Under the pieces are notes generated by a model. That model did no database searches, was not told the DNA's origin, and was given only the letters and a program-made list of their open reading frames with translations. Position numbers and translations under genes: made by a program. From Codonopsis lanceolata (taxonomy: Eukaryota; Streptophyta; Magnoliopsida; Asterales; Campanulaceae): 64,000 nt of DNA. Below, piece by piece: positions 1 through 11,695 of the stretch. The first letter of the stretch is position 1. Each line of letters begins with the position of its first letter. Location of the stretch: contig CM028378.1 of NCBI GenBank assembly GCA_013146195.2, positions 75,607,254 through 75,671,253 of the forward strand, read 5' to 3'.

Positions 1-271
1 CTTTTGGGAGCAAGATCAGCAGCCAAGGTCAGTCGCCTTCTTCTTGTTTGCCTTGGTTCAGGAATTTGAGAGATATCAGCTACTTGCACATCAGCTGATT
101 GAACAATGTCAGCTGGCTGACCACCTATTGGCTGACCAATTCCTGGCTGACCACTAGTTGGCTGACCAATTTTAGGTTGCTGAACAACTTCAGCTGGCTG
201 ACTAGATCATATAGCCGTGAGAGCCTGGGTCCTTGTTCTCCTAGATCATTTGCCCGTTTGAGGTGTGGAAA
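1..271 (+). mobile_element. Ty3/gypsy internal 3' end with a short minisatellite
   Basis: Non-coding end of a gypsy element lying directly before an LTR that starts at 272. About 110-200 holds degenerate copies of a 10-bp unit, TGGCTGACCA, separated by variable spacers. The short ORF across it is a by-product of the repeat. A purine-rich stretch (GAGGTGTGGAA) just before 272 sits where the polypurine tract would be. The element starts outside the window, so no coding domain is visible. Confidence 0.5.
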
Positions 272-2935
272 TGTAAGACCCCGATTCCCAATTAGCTTGA
301 ATTACGTGCAAAGCTCGCATTTCTTCCTTGATTGATTGCTCGTTTGTGTTGTGAGAGTGTCTAGATGTGTATTAGAGATCACATTAAGACCAAAATACTA
401 TTAAGAGATGCCATATAGAAGTTGACTTGCTAAAGTCACAAGCCGTAACTCGATGATAGTTGAAATGCGACGCGATTGAGAGTTTACTTACGTTTTGTGT
501 TCCTGACCTCGTTTTGGTCCTAGATCTTTTCATGATGATTGAATAACATGTTTAGATGTATTAGAATTCTATTTGGAAGCATTCTTTGAGTCTTGTGAGG
601 TTTTGACGCTTCGAGGATAGCAATTCTTTTTATTGCGTAGTTCGAGATTGAGCCGGGTGATCGTCTTGTCTTTCGGGAGTCCTTTTCTCCTATCTATTGT
701 TCATCATCTGAGAGGCATTCAGGCCCATTCTATAGCCCTTTTAGATGTTTATTATGTTTGGTTGTTGCCTGTCGACTTGTGGTTTCATTCGACGTTTCGT
801 TAGCAAGTTGTTACATCTTGCTTCGGTTTCGCTCCGAGTTGTTTCGGGTGTTGTTTATGGGAGTTTAGATCTACTTTAAAAGTGGTTTGAGACTTGGATG
901 TTTTAGCTTAGTGTTTGAGGAATTTAATGGTTGAATTATAGGCCTTTTTGAAGCTTTAAGCCTTGAGGATGCAAGGGGGAGAGACCTAGACCGAGCAAGG
1001 AAATCAACGAAGTTGGAAAAGTGAAATGCAGAAGCATGTGCTCGCATGCTAAGGCATGATGCGACCGCATCATATGCTGGTCCATGTTACGGGATTTTGT
1101 GGGAATTTCGCTATGTTGTCCAACCTGACCCTACCCAAACCCAACCTAACCCACTCCTAAACCCTCATAACTAACTTAAGTTATATCCTAACCATCTAAT
1201 TGTATTTTTGAAGGGATTAGAGGTGGTTAATTAAAGGGAAACAACCCTATCAATTTAAACTAAACCCATTACCTTCCTAACCTATTTGGAGCCCTAACAC
1301 TTCACTTAACCCCCCATTTTCTGCCTATCACTTCTAAAAAACGTGGGGAGCTTCTTGGAGAGCTTGAGAGGGAGTCTTCTAGGGTTCTTGAGAGCCCATC
1401 CTTGGAGACCATAGCTAGAGACCTCCATTTCACAATCCACACCATAGATTTGAAGAGGAGCTTGAGGAGAACAAATCCTACCGATTGGAATTTCGTTTTG
1501 GTTGCTTGAAGGGGCTGATTCAAGGTAAGTTACTACACCTCTTTCTCTTTGTTTTTGCCCCATTGACCTTATGGAAAACAACCTTGGTGCTATGTGAGGT
1601 CAATGGGTGCATTTTAGGGTTTTTTAGAGATGCTATGAACCATAAATGCCTAAATGTTGATTTTTGGTTGGATGAACTTGCTTGAGAGCATGATTAGCAT
1701 GATATTTATGTGTAGTGTAGTATGCTTATCCATGCTATGTGATTTATTCAAGTATTGAGAGCATGATTCATGAAATGGCTCAAATGGGTTTATGCATAAA
1801 ATGCGATTTTGCTCTATGTTGCCTATCTAAGTGTTTTGTTGGGATTCTATTAGTTTAATGACCTTGAAAAAATTGTCATTGATGTTAGTTATGAATATAG
1901 GAGGGTATTGTGGCCAATGGCTTCTATGCCCTAATTTTTGAAAAGTGTACATTAGACTCAACGGAGTCATTATAAGTTCGATAATGTGTTAAACGAACAT
2001 GGGTTGAATTCCTACGACGATTAGGTTTCGTTTGATTAACGTTGTGAAATGCATAGTCTCCAAACTTTAAATAGAATTATGATTATGATGAGCTTTATGG
2101 ATTTTTAGGCTTGGGAATCATGCCCGAATGAGTTTTGGAATTTTGTTGTGAATTCGAATGAAATGTTAAGGTGTGAATTTATGAGACACATAAAGAATGA
2201 AATGTAGTATTAAGACTCAACGGAGTCATTATAAGGCCAATAATATGATAATGAGCATTGGGTTAAAACCCTACGATGTTTGGGTTTTGGGTTGATTATG
2301 TTTGTGCGAACCGAGCATCTCATTTGTGTCCATATGAGACACTCATGTTATAGAGACTTATTGAAAACATATCTTGAGCGTGTTCGTTAGAGCACGGAAC
2401 ATTAGAGACCAACTTATGGCCTCGAGTATATTTAAGAAATTATTAATGAAAGAATTTTCTCTTTAAGAATTTTGATCGCGTGGATATGAAAGCACTTGTG
2501 AGGAATTTTGGTCACCTTGTGATTTATTGAGTTTATATACTATTCTTGATTGGTTGATGACTTGAGGATTTATGAGCACCTCAATATGTGGGTCTTGAAC
2601 TAAACTTATAAGTTAGTTGTACATGTTGGTTATATGCAAATAAGAGCATTGTTATGAAAGTTTGTAGAGAATTATGTCTTACATGATTTGATGAGCCCGA
2701 TATTAATGAACTTGGTCTCATTTGGTTTATGCAAGTAAATACTTACTTGAGCATTTTTGGTTTAAGTCCAGCTGGCAGGTTTGGTTGTAGTGTCGGCAAT
2801 GGGATGATTCATAGTCTTCGGAAACAATCGCTATGAATCATTTAATTGGTTCCCTTTCTCCTCACTATTTGGCCAATAGTGGGACATGGTCTCGAGATAA
2901 AGCCATCTAGCCTAATTTCGAGCTCCCATTTAATT
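272..2935 (+). mobile_element. Ty3/gypsy LTR, truncated at its 3' end
   Basis: Starts with TGTAAGACCCCGATTCCC, the usual start of a large class of plant gypsy LTRs. Several blocks match, in reverse orientation, the solo LTR at 21407-24430: the 'gactcaacggagtca' block near 1950 and 2215, the 'cctacgacg' block, and the 'gggagcttcttggagagctt' block near 1345. By comparison with that copy roughly the last 0.9 kb is missing, and copia integrase sequence follows from about 2970. Small ORFs inside are not conserved and I do not call genes. Family membership is inferred from the terminus and the cross-match. Confidence 0.6.
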
Positions 2936-2969
2936 TTAATTTAAGGCAGGATTTTAAATCAACACAATC

Positions 2970-5162
2970 ACATGGTGGAAGTAAATATTTCAGTACTTTT
3001 GTTGATGATAACACTAGGTATTGCTATGTGTATCTTCTCAAAAGTAAAAATGAAGCCATAGAGAAGTTTATTCTCTATAAAACTGAGGTTGAGAACCAAC
3101 TCAACAGAAAGGTTAAGATGCTAAGAAGTGATCGTGGAGGTGAATATGACTCACCATTTGCTGCATACTGTGCTGAACATGGTATCATCCACGAGACAAC
3201 AACACCTTATGCACCTCAACAGAATAGCATTGCTGAACGCAAAAATCGAACTTTTAAAGAGATGATGAATGCCATGTTGTTAAGTTCTGGATTACCACAG
3301 AACATGTGGGGAGAAGCTGTGCTGTCAGCAAATTACCTTTTAAATAAGGTACCCCGCAAGAAGCTAGACAAAAGCTCTTACGAGATGTGGCATGGAAGAA
3401 TTCCATCCTACAAATACTTGTGAGTATGGGGGTGCCTTGCAAAGGTTACCGTTCCTTTACCTAAAAAGGTGAAAGTAGGACCAAAAACTGTTGATTGCAT
3501 ATTCATTGGTTATGCACATAATAGTAGTGTTTATCGATTTCTTGTACATGATTATAGAATTATAGACATACACAAAAACACGATAATGGAATCAAGAAAT
3601 GCCTCGTTCTTTGAGAATGTATTTCCATGCAGACTGAGTAGTGTGTCTAGCTCATCTGTACAAATGCATGATTCAATAGAAGAAGAGAATGCGAGAGAAT
3701 GAGGTAGAACTCAGACGCAGCAAAAGAGCTAGGGTAGAAAAATCCGTTGGTCCGGATTTTCTAACCTACATGCTGGAAAGTGAACCTCAAAGCTATAAAG
3801 AAGCTATGAGTTCTTCTGAAGGACCTCTCTGGAAAGAGGCTATCAAGAGTGAAATTGATTCCATCCTTCAAAATCACACTTGGGAATTAGTGGATCTTCC
3901 TCCGAGAAGTAAACCACTAGGTTATAAGTGGATTTTCAAAAGGAAGATGAAAATAGATGGATCAATTGATAAGTATAAGGCTAGACTTGTAATAAAAGGT
4001 TACATGTAACGTGAAGGTCTTGATTACTTTGATATGTATTCTCTTATTACGAGAATAACATCAATAAGAATAGTACTTGCAACTGCCACATTGCGGAATC
4101 TTGAAGTACATCAAATGGATGTAAAGACTGCTTTTCTAAATGGTGATTTAGAAGAAGAGATTTACATGGAACAACCAGAATGGTTTTCTGCTCCAGGACA
4201 AGAAAACAAAGTGTGTAAGTTGGTTAAATATTTGTATGGCTTAAAACAAGCACCAAAACAATGACATGAGAAATTTGATAATGCCATGTTGCGTTGTGGA
4301 TTTAAGATCAATGAGTGTGATAAATGTGTTTATGTAAAGGACACTGAAAATGGCTATGTCATTTTATGTCTTTACGTAGATGACTTGCTTATCATTGGAA
4401 ACAATGATAATATGATTAAATGTACAAAAGACATGTTAAAATCTAAATTTGACATGAAAGATATGGGGTTAGCTGATGTAATCCTTGGTGTTACAAGTTC
4501 TAGAATTTCAAGTGGACTTACTTTAAGTCAGTCACACTATGAGGATAAAATTCTTGAGAAGTGTAGCAAGGATGACATTGCAATATCTAGAACTCCTAGT
4601 AACACTAGTCTACATCTATCAAACAATAGAGGTGAGACTATCTCTTAGGTAGAATACTCGAGAATCATAGGAAGTCTGATGTACTTAATGAGTTGTACAA
4701 GGCCAGACATTCCCTATGTAGTGAGTAAACTGAGTAGATATATGAGTAATCCTTGGACTGATCACTGGAAAGTGATAGTCAGAGTACTAAGGTACTTGAC
4801 ATATACTTGTGCTTAGGAACTGCACTATACAAGAGATCCAACAGTGATTGAAAGATACTGTGATGCAAATTGGATCTTAGTTATTAAAGACTCAAGGTCT
4901 ACTAGTGGATTTGTATTCACTTTGGTAGGTACAGACCATATCATGGAAATATTTTAAGCATACTGTCATAGCTAGATCCACGATGGAGTCTGAGTTTATA
5001 GCTCTAAACAAAAGTGGTGAAGAGGCTGAATGGCTACGTCAATTCTTAGAAGATGTTCCAAGATGGACAAGACATGTGCCTACAATCTGTATACATTGCG
5101 ATAGTCAATCGGCAATTGGCAGGGCACAGAGGAATATGTACAATGGTAAGTGTAGACATATA

Positions 5163-5199
<37 letters not shown>

Positions 5200-5330
5200 C
5201 TGGAACTATCTCTATTGATTATGTGAAGTCAAAGGATAATTTAGCGTATCCATTAACCAAAGGGTTAAATAGAGAGTTAGTTCATAAGTCTTCCAAAGGA
5301 ATAGGGACTTAAGCCTCTAGATATGAGTTG
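2970..5330 (+). pseudogene. Ty1/copia pol remnant: integrase, reverse transcriptase, RNase H
   Basis: The remnant reads integrase core (motifs RSDRGGEY and QQNSIAERKNRT), reverse transcriptase (QMDVKTAFLNGDLEEEIYM near 4115, catalytic YVDDLL near 4375) and RNase H (STMESEFIAL near 4978, then CDSQSAI and the RHIRRRHNTIR tail). This is the copia order. Gag, protease and the integrase N-terminus are absent. In-frame stops near 3421, 4006, 4262 and 4646 and a frameshift near 3690 show it is dead. The style resembles the Tork/TAR group, which is my inference. It lies against the truncated gypsy LTR on its left and leads into its own 3' LTR. Confidence 0.9.
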
Positions 5331-5828
5331 ATACAATGTAAACCCAACCTTGTTGATCGAACATCCCAAGATCTTGGTTCAAAGGGACAACCTAATTGTA
5401 AAAAGACTCTTAGCTTCACTGTGGGGGTCATCCCTTGTAATAGTGATGCTCATGTGTAAGAGGATAAGCATATGAATTTTAATGATTCCTAAGTAAGAAT
5501 CACCTATGCGAGAGAGAAGTGGGGCCGCTTCAAGGAGAATTGTGTGAGGCTCAATTCTTAGACCCTCTCACAGAACCAGGCGTATGTTCAAGGCCATGAA
5601 TAAACATAGCTATGAGAACTGAATTGTGTTAGAAAGATTCATGTGTAAAGTATATGATCGTTTACACCAACGACAAAACAGTTCAAAAACATCATGTCTA
5701 CTAATCAGCCAGTAAAGTAAATATGCTTTTTCGAGGGAAGGTTTAAAGGGTAACACCTACCTATCCTATGCAGGTCTCGATTGCTGGACTTTATCACCAT
5801 ATTCATCAATTTCCTTCTTGTGGGAGAT
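5331..5828 (+). mobile_element. Copia 3' untranslated spacer and polypurine tract
   Basis: Non-coding sequence between the RNase H end and the LTR. It ends in GTGGGAGA, the expected polypurine tract for this type of copia element, immediately before the LTR. No ORF of note. Confidence 0.6.
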
Positions 5829-6983
5829 TTTTGGAAAAATTGTGTTTAAAGAATGAAATTGTGCAATCTTGTGGCACGGATTTCTTCACATGCAGTTTGT
5901 GTAATGACAAGGGTAATTGAGGAATCGTGTTCTACTCCGTGAGAACATCAAAATCCATATATTTATTTGTCCAATTTGGTGTTTGGATGAATAAGTTATG
6001 ATTGATTAAAGTATGGTTGTTGGAAGTGGGTTTATCCCACATTGGAAGATTAACAAAAACTTGAGTGGTTTATATACACGTACCTTATGTGATAAGGGTA
6101 AGCTTGTATAGAATAGAGGCTCTCTCTCGTGCATACTTGCACAAGGGGGGGGTGCAAATCATAGTCCTGTTTAGCCTTCGGGATACCATACTCATGTGCG
6201 AGCGCGTCCCGTGGACACGAATGTTGGACCAAATTTACTTGTTCAGACCAACCCACATTTTGTTAATTATTCTTTTGGTTTTTGTAACTCCAAACATTTA
6301 TAACAAACTTTATGGGCTGTTATTACCAACTTTAATGAGAGATATTATTTGTCTATTGATGGTGGATTTATTTCATCATCAATATGGTCTTTAATCAGTC
6401 TCGATTTACTCCTATAAAAGGAGATTACATCCACAATTGAAAAAACAAAGTTTAAGGACAATCTTCATTTTTCCTTTGTATTCTTCAAATTCGTTGAGTG
6501 TATTCTTTGGCCTCCTACTTTCTTGTTGGTGATAGAGTTAGACACAGATTCAGTTCGCCGAAAACCTTTGTGCTAAAAGGTCTCTCCGGCGTCTCCGTTG
6601 TATCCTAGGAGACAGACGTCCATTAGAGGTTCCAAGCACGAACGGGAACGGATGAATCTGTTTTAAGGAAACTGTGTGTGATACAGGCCTTGGACCAGAA
6701 GACTTTGTTCTGCACTGCAGTCCTAGTTAGCCACCAACAGACTTGAAGTCCACTAGCAGACTTGAAGTCCACCAGCAAACTTGAAGATCACCAGCAGACT
6801 TGAAGTCCACCAGCAGACTTGAAGCCCACCAGTAGACTTGAAGTCTACCTGCAGACTTAGAATCCAAAGCAACTTAAGAAGACTTGCAGGTAGCAAACTT
6901 ACAGCAGTAACATCTTCTATTGTTTTCAATTCTGTATTATGTAATTTGTTTTAATTGTTGTTTTCCTTGTACCTTTTCTAACA
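5829..6983 (+). mobile_element. Copia 3' LTR (about 1155 bp)
   Basis: The LTR begins right after the GGGAGA tract with TTTTGGAAAAATTG, which looks like TGTTGGAAAAA with one substitution in the terminal TG. It ends at TTTTCTAACA near 6983. It contains a promoter-like block (CCCACATTGG near 6038, then TTTATATACAC near 6068). No matching 5' LTR is visible, consistent with a truncated copy. The 109-residue ORF inside is not a gene. Confidence 0.6.
6731..6862 (+). repeat. Minisatellite inside the copia LTR, 19-bp unit
   Basis: About seven imperfect tandem copies of CAGCAGACTTGAAGTCCAC, with single-base differences between copies. Confidence 0.8.
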
Positions 6984-7359
6984 AATCTCAATACAGTAAT
7001 CATCTCAAAGAACTTCTGTAATTAAACAAATGTCAGATGTAGGGACGGAAAGAATTTAGAAACTTACAGCTTTTGACTCTAAGTGATTGTTTGTTCGAAT
7101 CAAATCACGCAAAAATTTACATGTTCTAATGTTCCATGCCTTTTGATCAAATTTTAGTCGTGGTGAAAGAAAAATGAAGGTAAGCTTAACCTATTTTCTT
7201 TGAATCATTCATAGATTTGTAGTTCAATATAGCTTTGTAATGCAAGACTCCTGCTTGCCCCGTGAAATAGAAAAAGGACACAACATGGTATGATTAAGCA
7301 AGATAGACAAAAGGTTGCTGAAGATTGGGGAACAAATTGAATCCAGATCTTGTGGAGAT
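6984..7359. other. Spacer without recognisable gene
   Basis: AT-rich sequence between the copia LTR and the first kinase fragment. I see no coding motif or element boundary. Confidence 0.4.
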
Positions 7360-7490
7360 TTGTGACTTGGAATTTCAAAAAAGCTGTCTCAAATTAAAGA
7401 AAGATATCGTGGAGTATACCTTGGTCAAGATGTTACTGTTAAGACTCTTGGGGGATGAGTTTGTGCAAGAAGTGGCCATTCTAAGGTAAT
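7360..7490 (+). pseudogene. Protein-kinase N-lobe fragment, STY/ACT-kinase-like
   Basis: One frame near 7405-7450 reads RYRGVYLGQDVTVKTLG, which fits the glycine-rich loop tail, beta strand 2 and the VAIK lysine of plant dual-specificity kinases of the STY group. A second frame reads DEFVQEVAILR at about 7455-7487 and ends at a plausible donor (AGG/GTAAT). The bases between that would hold the end of the lysine region are missing, so the frame is broken. The fragment is about 40 codons of a domain of roughly 260. Family assignment rests on these motifs alone. Confidence 0.55.
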
Positions 7491-8029
7491 TAGTTTGCAT
7501 TCCTTTCATACATTCTGGTGGAGATCTGTGGTCAATCTCAGCTCCCAGCACTGAAATTGTCAACTTAACCCCTGAAAATGAGACAAACTACTGTCCTAAG
7601 CAAACAAAACACACATGACCAAAATTCTCCATCATACCCCTACGAAAAATTGTACGTAACAGATTCCCAAAATCTAATGTTTCCCATTATAAAGAAACAT
7701 ACAAAATAAATTTGGAGTTGGTTTAGTAACATAAATATACCATTGATGCCATCTACAGTAAGAAATAAAGGGCTGTAACAGAATGAATTTATTAGGGTGG
7801 CTGCCTTTTTTTCAAGCCAGTAACAGACTTACCTTCAGCTGTTGCTCAAACTAAGAAACATGATGTAGATGTTTTGTTTATAGATATTGGTCATAACCTA
7901 GCAAATGTGCATAGGTTTTGTAGCAATTGTTGCAGATGAATTAGGGCAGTTGACGTAATCGTTTATTTCCTTTCTTAGATTTGATACATTGTTCATAATA
8001 TACAGGTCTTTTCGTGATGGTATGAAAAA

Positions 8030-8346
8030 CTGGTCAGACTAATCTTTTACCATTCGCCATTCATCAAATGGGCTAAACATTGTATCAAGCAAGGAAGACT
8101 ACAGGAGATTGTGGACCCTTATCTAAGACGGCGTATCTTGGCAGATTGTTTGGAGGCGTTTCCACAAATTGTAGACCAATGCTTTTGCATAGCAGATCAA
8201 GAAAACATGCTTACATTGGCTGATGTTGTTGTAAGACTTGAGTATGGATTGTCATTGCAAGAGGCACCTAACTATTCTATAATGATTTCAGAGATCATTA
8301 GTGATGGTAGACATTATGACAACCAAGAGGGTGCTTGCAGAGCCTA
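8030..8346 (+). pseudogene. Receptor-like kinase C-lobe fragment (CrRLK1L/FERONIA-like)
   Basis: The frame open from about 8075 to 8346 encodes WAKHCIKQGRLQEIVDPYLR, then a CLEAFPQIVDQCF segment, then LADVVVRLEYGLSLQEA. That order (activation-loop-distal C-lobe, the CL..F..I...C helix, the DVV..LE..L.LQE end) is characteristic of the last part of CrRLK1L-family kinases. The usual RP(S/T)M motif is degraded. No start, signal peptide, malectin-like domain or catalytic loop is present. It lies about 600 bp downstream of a different kinase fragment on the same strand; the two motif sets do not fit one gene. Confidence 0.7.
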
Positions 8347-8349
8347 GCA

Positions 8350-9330
8350 ATGTTGGTGGCAGGAACATTTCCACTGCTAGAAAGATTGGGCTTAATGAAG
8401 AGCATGCTGAAATAATAGTAAAATATACTCCACTATTAAGCAGATGTACTTTTTGTTTCATCAGACTAATTTTTTTGTTTTGTTGATTTGCTTAAATTGC
8501 TTGATAGAAGGCATGTAAAAAATATCATTCTCTTTCAAAAAAAGGGTTTATGAATGTTGGTTATTCAACTTAAATTTGTTATTCCTTTGGTTGTAACTAC
8601 CGACCCATTCTTCTACCTACTCTTCTTTTATATATATTTTTCAAACGTATGAACAAATAATAGGCTAGGATTGACTCGGTTTGACATAATATTCACATTT
8701 ATTGGAGTCTTACTCTTCTTTCACAAAGCCCTTATTGTGATATAATGTAAGACATACTCTCTCCGTCTCAAAATGAGTGTTAATTTTTGTATGAATTAAC
8801 TGAGTTTACCTAATTTATCTATGCTGATTATTTTGTTAAGGAATTTGGACCAATGAGATGGATTATGTAAGGCTACAAGAAGGCTATACAAAGCTATACC
8901 TTGTATGTTTACTTGTGGATGAATGAATTGATACTAGAACCTTTTGGTGAATTCCTTAAATTGCTTGATAGAAATCATGTACAAAGACTTCAATAATAAT
9001 TGGATACTGAAAGGTTTGTGGTTAGTTCATTTTACTTGGAACAGAAAGGTTTTTGACTCCCGTGTATTCATTCAAATCCGATAGCTGAACCAATGTCTTG
9101 AAAGGGAGATTGTTAAATTTGGATAGAAAATGAATACGACCGAAGAGAGAAAATTGGGGAAATAAATTTTCCATTGATAAAACTCTAATTTGGATTGCTT
9201 ACTATGTTTTTTCATAAACCCTAAGCCCTAAAATCATAAAACTCTAAATTCAAAATTATATACCCTAAATGGCCTTTTCAAACTTGATAAAATCTTCTAG
9301 GAGCACTCCATTAAGTTTTCACTAACAACA
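8350..9330. other. Spacer with a possible Stowaway end
   Basis: AT-rich, no convincing coding sequence. At about 8756, TACTCTCTCCGTCTCAAAA resembles one end of a Stowaway-type MITE, but I find no matching GGGAGTA end. From about 9215 there are scattered CCCTAAA-like words. Confidence 0.4.
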
Positions 9331-10750
9331 TACCCTAATTGCAAATGATATAATGTGTAAATAAAAAATATAAATTACACAACCTCAGTCACTACACAGC
9401 TTTAAATATATTAAATTTATCATTCAACAAATTTGTAGAATACATTAATAATTGAGGAAGTAAGTTGAATGTGCAACCAAAACGGTGGCGTACCTTTTAG
9501 GTTTTTTTCCCTTCAATAAGGGTTGTGTCTATGTTTTTTATACAATAGAGCATTACCAATGTATCACCTAGGATTCATACTTTAAAAAAAAAATCTTTTC
9601 TATGCAATTGTAGATGTCAATTGTTCCCTTTTTTCTTTTACTTTTTAATTTTTTTTGTCAAATTTCATTTTAGTGGTGGGATGCATCAAATATGTATTTG
9701 TATTGGAGATGTGCGTTTTAATTGAATGTGAATGAAGTGACAAAAATTACTTCATATGATTGAATGTGCTAATTACCCACGACCACATAAGATCAAATCC
9801 ACGGTTGGATCGGTGATGCTTTAGTATAGTATACTATAGATTTTGTCTTCAATTAATGAAAAAAATGAATGCAGTTAGTCAAAACTTAATGAAATATTTT
9901 AATCCTCTAAAAAAAGCTTATCTAAACAAAGCTTAAGTGGCCTGTAAACCTAACCCCTAAATCTTAGACCCTAAAATGTAAAATCTCAAACCGAAAAACC
10001 ATAAAATTTAAAATCATAAATCATAAGCCCTAAAATCGTAAACTCTAAACTCTAAGAGCATCAGCAATACAAATGCAAAATGTGGGAAAAATTGAGTGTA
10101 ACTTAAGAATTACACATTCTTTGAAGAATAAAAGCTTTTCAAAGGAACGGTGGATAAAGGTTATGATATGTTGTGTCAATCATTTTTGTGCATATTCTCG
10201 ATAAGGATGCCAATTTTTCACATTCTAGTTGAGGATGTAAATACATCACAGTCAACAGTTTCTTTTTAAAAAACTCTTCTTATTAGTTGTTCAATTTTCT
10301 ATTATTTTTTAATTTTTTGGCAAATTTATTTTAGTGGTGGGATGCATGCTACATAAGATTAAATTCATAGTTGAACTGAAGATGTTTATTTTAATTGAAT
10401 CTGAATGAAAATAGAATATCCCTAAGGGGGTGGCTCAGTCGTAGAGATGCGGCTTCACAAAGTGTGAGGTTTCAGGTTCAACCTCTTCCGACGCCCCCCT
10501 TAGGAGGAAAAAAGAAATGAAAAATTATAACATGTGTTGAGAGTGTTAGTTGTGGATAACCACATGAAATCAAATTCACGGTTACGTCGGTCATGTTCTA
10601 ATTGTAAACAATATAATATGCCAAAAAAAATTACACAAGCTTTGACTGTTATTTGTAAAAAAAAAATCATAATCATTACACATAGCTTTAAAAAATTTAT
10701 CATTCAACAAATTGGTAAAACTTTAAAAATTTAGGAAGTCAACTCATATA
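9330..10750. repeat. Diverged local duplication (two units)
   Basis: Two blocks recur. Block A (about 9340-9465 and 10590-10735) shares 'ttacacaa', 'cagctttaaa' and 'tttatcattcaacaaatt'. Block B (about 9640-9830 and 10300-10590) shares 'ttttagtggtgggatgcat', 'ttttaattgaat' and 'atcaaatccacggtt'. The intervening AT-rich sequence has degenerate CCCTAAA words in both units. The second B block is split by the SINE at 10412-10515. No coding content. Confidence 0.6.
10412..10515 (+). mobile_element. Short tRNA-derived SINE
   Basis: An A-box-like TGGCTCAGTCGTAGAG (10431-10446) and a B-box-like GGTTCAACCTC lie at tRNA spacing, followed by an A-rich 3' tail. CCTAAGGGGG (10421-10430) is an exact inverted match to CCCCCTTAGG (10495-10504), so the ends can pair like an acceptor stem. 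The unsplit copy of the same duplicated sequence near 9720 lacks this segment. AATGAAAA occurs on both sides (about 10403 and 10517) and is the probable target duplication. It is not a functional tRNA: the anticodon arm and T-arm do not fold canonically. Confidence 0.65.
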
Positions 10751-10810
10751 GCTTCTTCGAAATGGCAATAACACTTAGGAAGATGAAGACAAAAAATGTG
10801 ATAAATACTT

Positions 10811-11449
10811 CTATGATATGCTGCAGAAATCCATTGATATGTCGATGGAATGGACAATCACTTTATTTGCCGAAAATCCACGACCATATGTTGAGGAATA
10901 CACATCAATAAGGAGCGGGAATTGTAATCTCACAAATGAAGTGACGGGAAGAAAAGATAATACAACCAACGAAATAATTACCCATCCATTTCTCCCGCCA
11001 AACACAAGATAAACTGCGGTGCTGAACGCTAAGACCATCGATGTTATCGAGAGGAAGAGGGTAAGCAGGCCAAATACTAACCTCTTGGGCAAAGTATGGA
11101 GAAAGTCTTCTTCTGCATAGCGTGCAGTCAGTATGGACAAGAACATTAACAATGATGTTGTTGACATGAAAAGAGCGACTGTGTCTGAAACTGCATATAT
11201 CAAGAATGTTGGATTGTTGAACACTGGTGGGCCATTATCTTTGTTTCCACCGGGTACGGTAATTGCCGCTGCAAAGACCATTGGGATGATGAGTGCTGCT
11301 GCAATACTACACGAGTTTGCCGTGTCTTTCATCCATTTCTCTCCTTCTATGACCAACTGTTTGTGCTCTCTTGTGAAAACCATTGAAGGAGTCTCTTTTG
11401 ACAAGTTGAGGCTTTGTTCAATGTATGGATTTGATAGCTTCTCCACTTC
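10811..11449 (-). CDS. Terminal exon: PGG domain with four membrane segments
   Basis: Opens after an acceptor (TGTAG/GAAGTGGAG) and reads EVEKLSNPYIEQ, then the PGG domain: a W-M-K-DTANSCSIAAALI stretch, then AAAITVPGGNKD, which gives the domain its name. Four hydrophobic segments follow, at roughly residues 45-65, 83-106, 122-146 and 150-170 of the exon. The frame is intact to the TAG stop. The domain is complete by family standards, so the C-terminal half of the protein looks undamaged. The antisense 132-residue ORF here is a shadow. Confidence 0.9.
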   Translation of the reverse strand, partial: EVEKLSNPYIEQSLNLSKETPSMVFTREHKQLVIEGEKWMKDTANSCSIAAALIIPMVFAAAITVPGGNKDNGPPVFNNPTFLIYAVSDTVALFMSTTSLLMFLSILTARYAEEDFLHTLPKRLVFGLLTLFLSITSMVLAFSTAVYLVFGGRNGWVIISLVVLSFLPVTSFVRLQFPLLIDVYSSTYGRGFSANKVIVHSIDISMDFCSIS

Positions 11450-11695
11450 CTACACGATAATAGATCTTATAGTAAGATGGAGAAGAATGGTTTCTAAGAT
11501 AAGAATCAACATAATTTATTTTTTACATTGAGATTCACATGTAACCAAGAGAAAAAAATTGAAGTACCAACTAAAACCGGCCAGCTAGCATTTTAAATGA
11601 GCATGTTTTATGAGTCAAATGTAATGAGCCAGCAACAAATTTTAGTACTACCGTCTCAATGAGCCGGTTGGTTAGAATGGAAAGACTTGTATTAC

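Noticed and set aside
1302..1685. Overlapping short ORFs in the first gypsy LTR
   Set aside because: LTR sequence shared with the solo LTR at 21.4-24.4 kb; frames are not preserved between the two.
6065..6394. 109-residue ORF in the copia LTR
   Set aside because: It overlaps the promoter-like region of the LTR, and no homologous protein is recognisable.
9210..10060. Interstitial telomere repeat
   Set aside because: CCCTAAA words occur but are isolated and degenerate, with no run of consecutive units.
10421..10504. Functional tRNA gene
   Set aside because: A and B boxes and paired ends exist, but there is no proper anticodon arm or T-arm, and an A-rich tail with direct repeats indicates a SINE.
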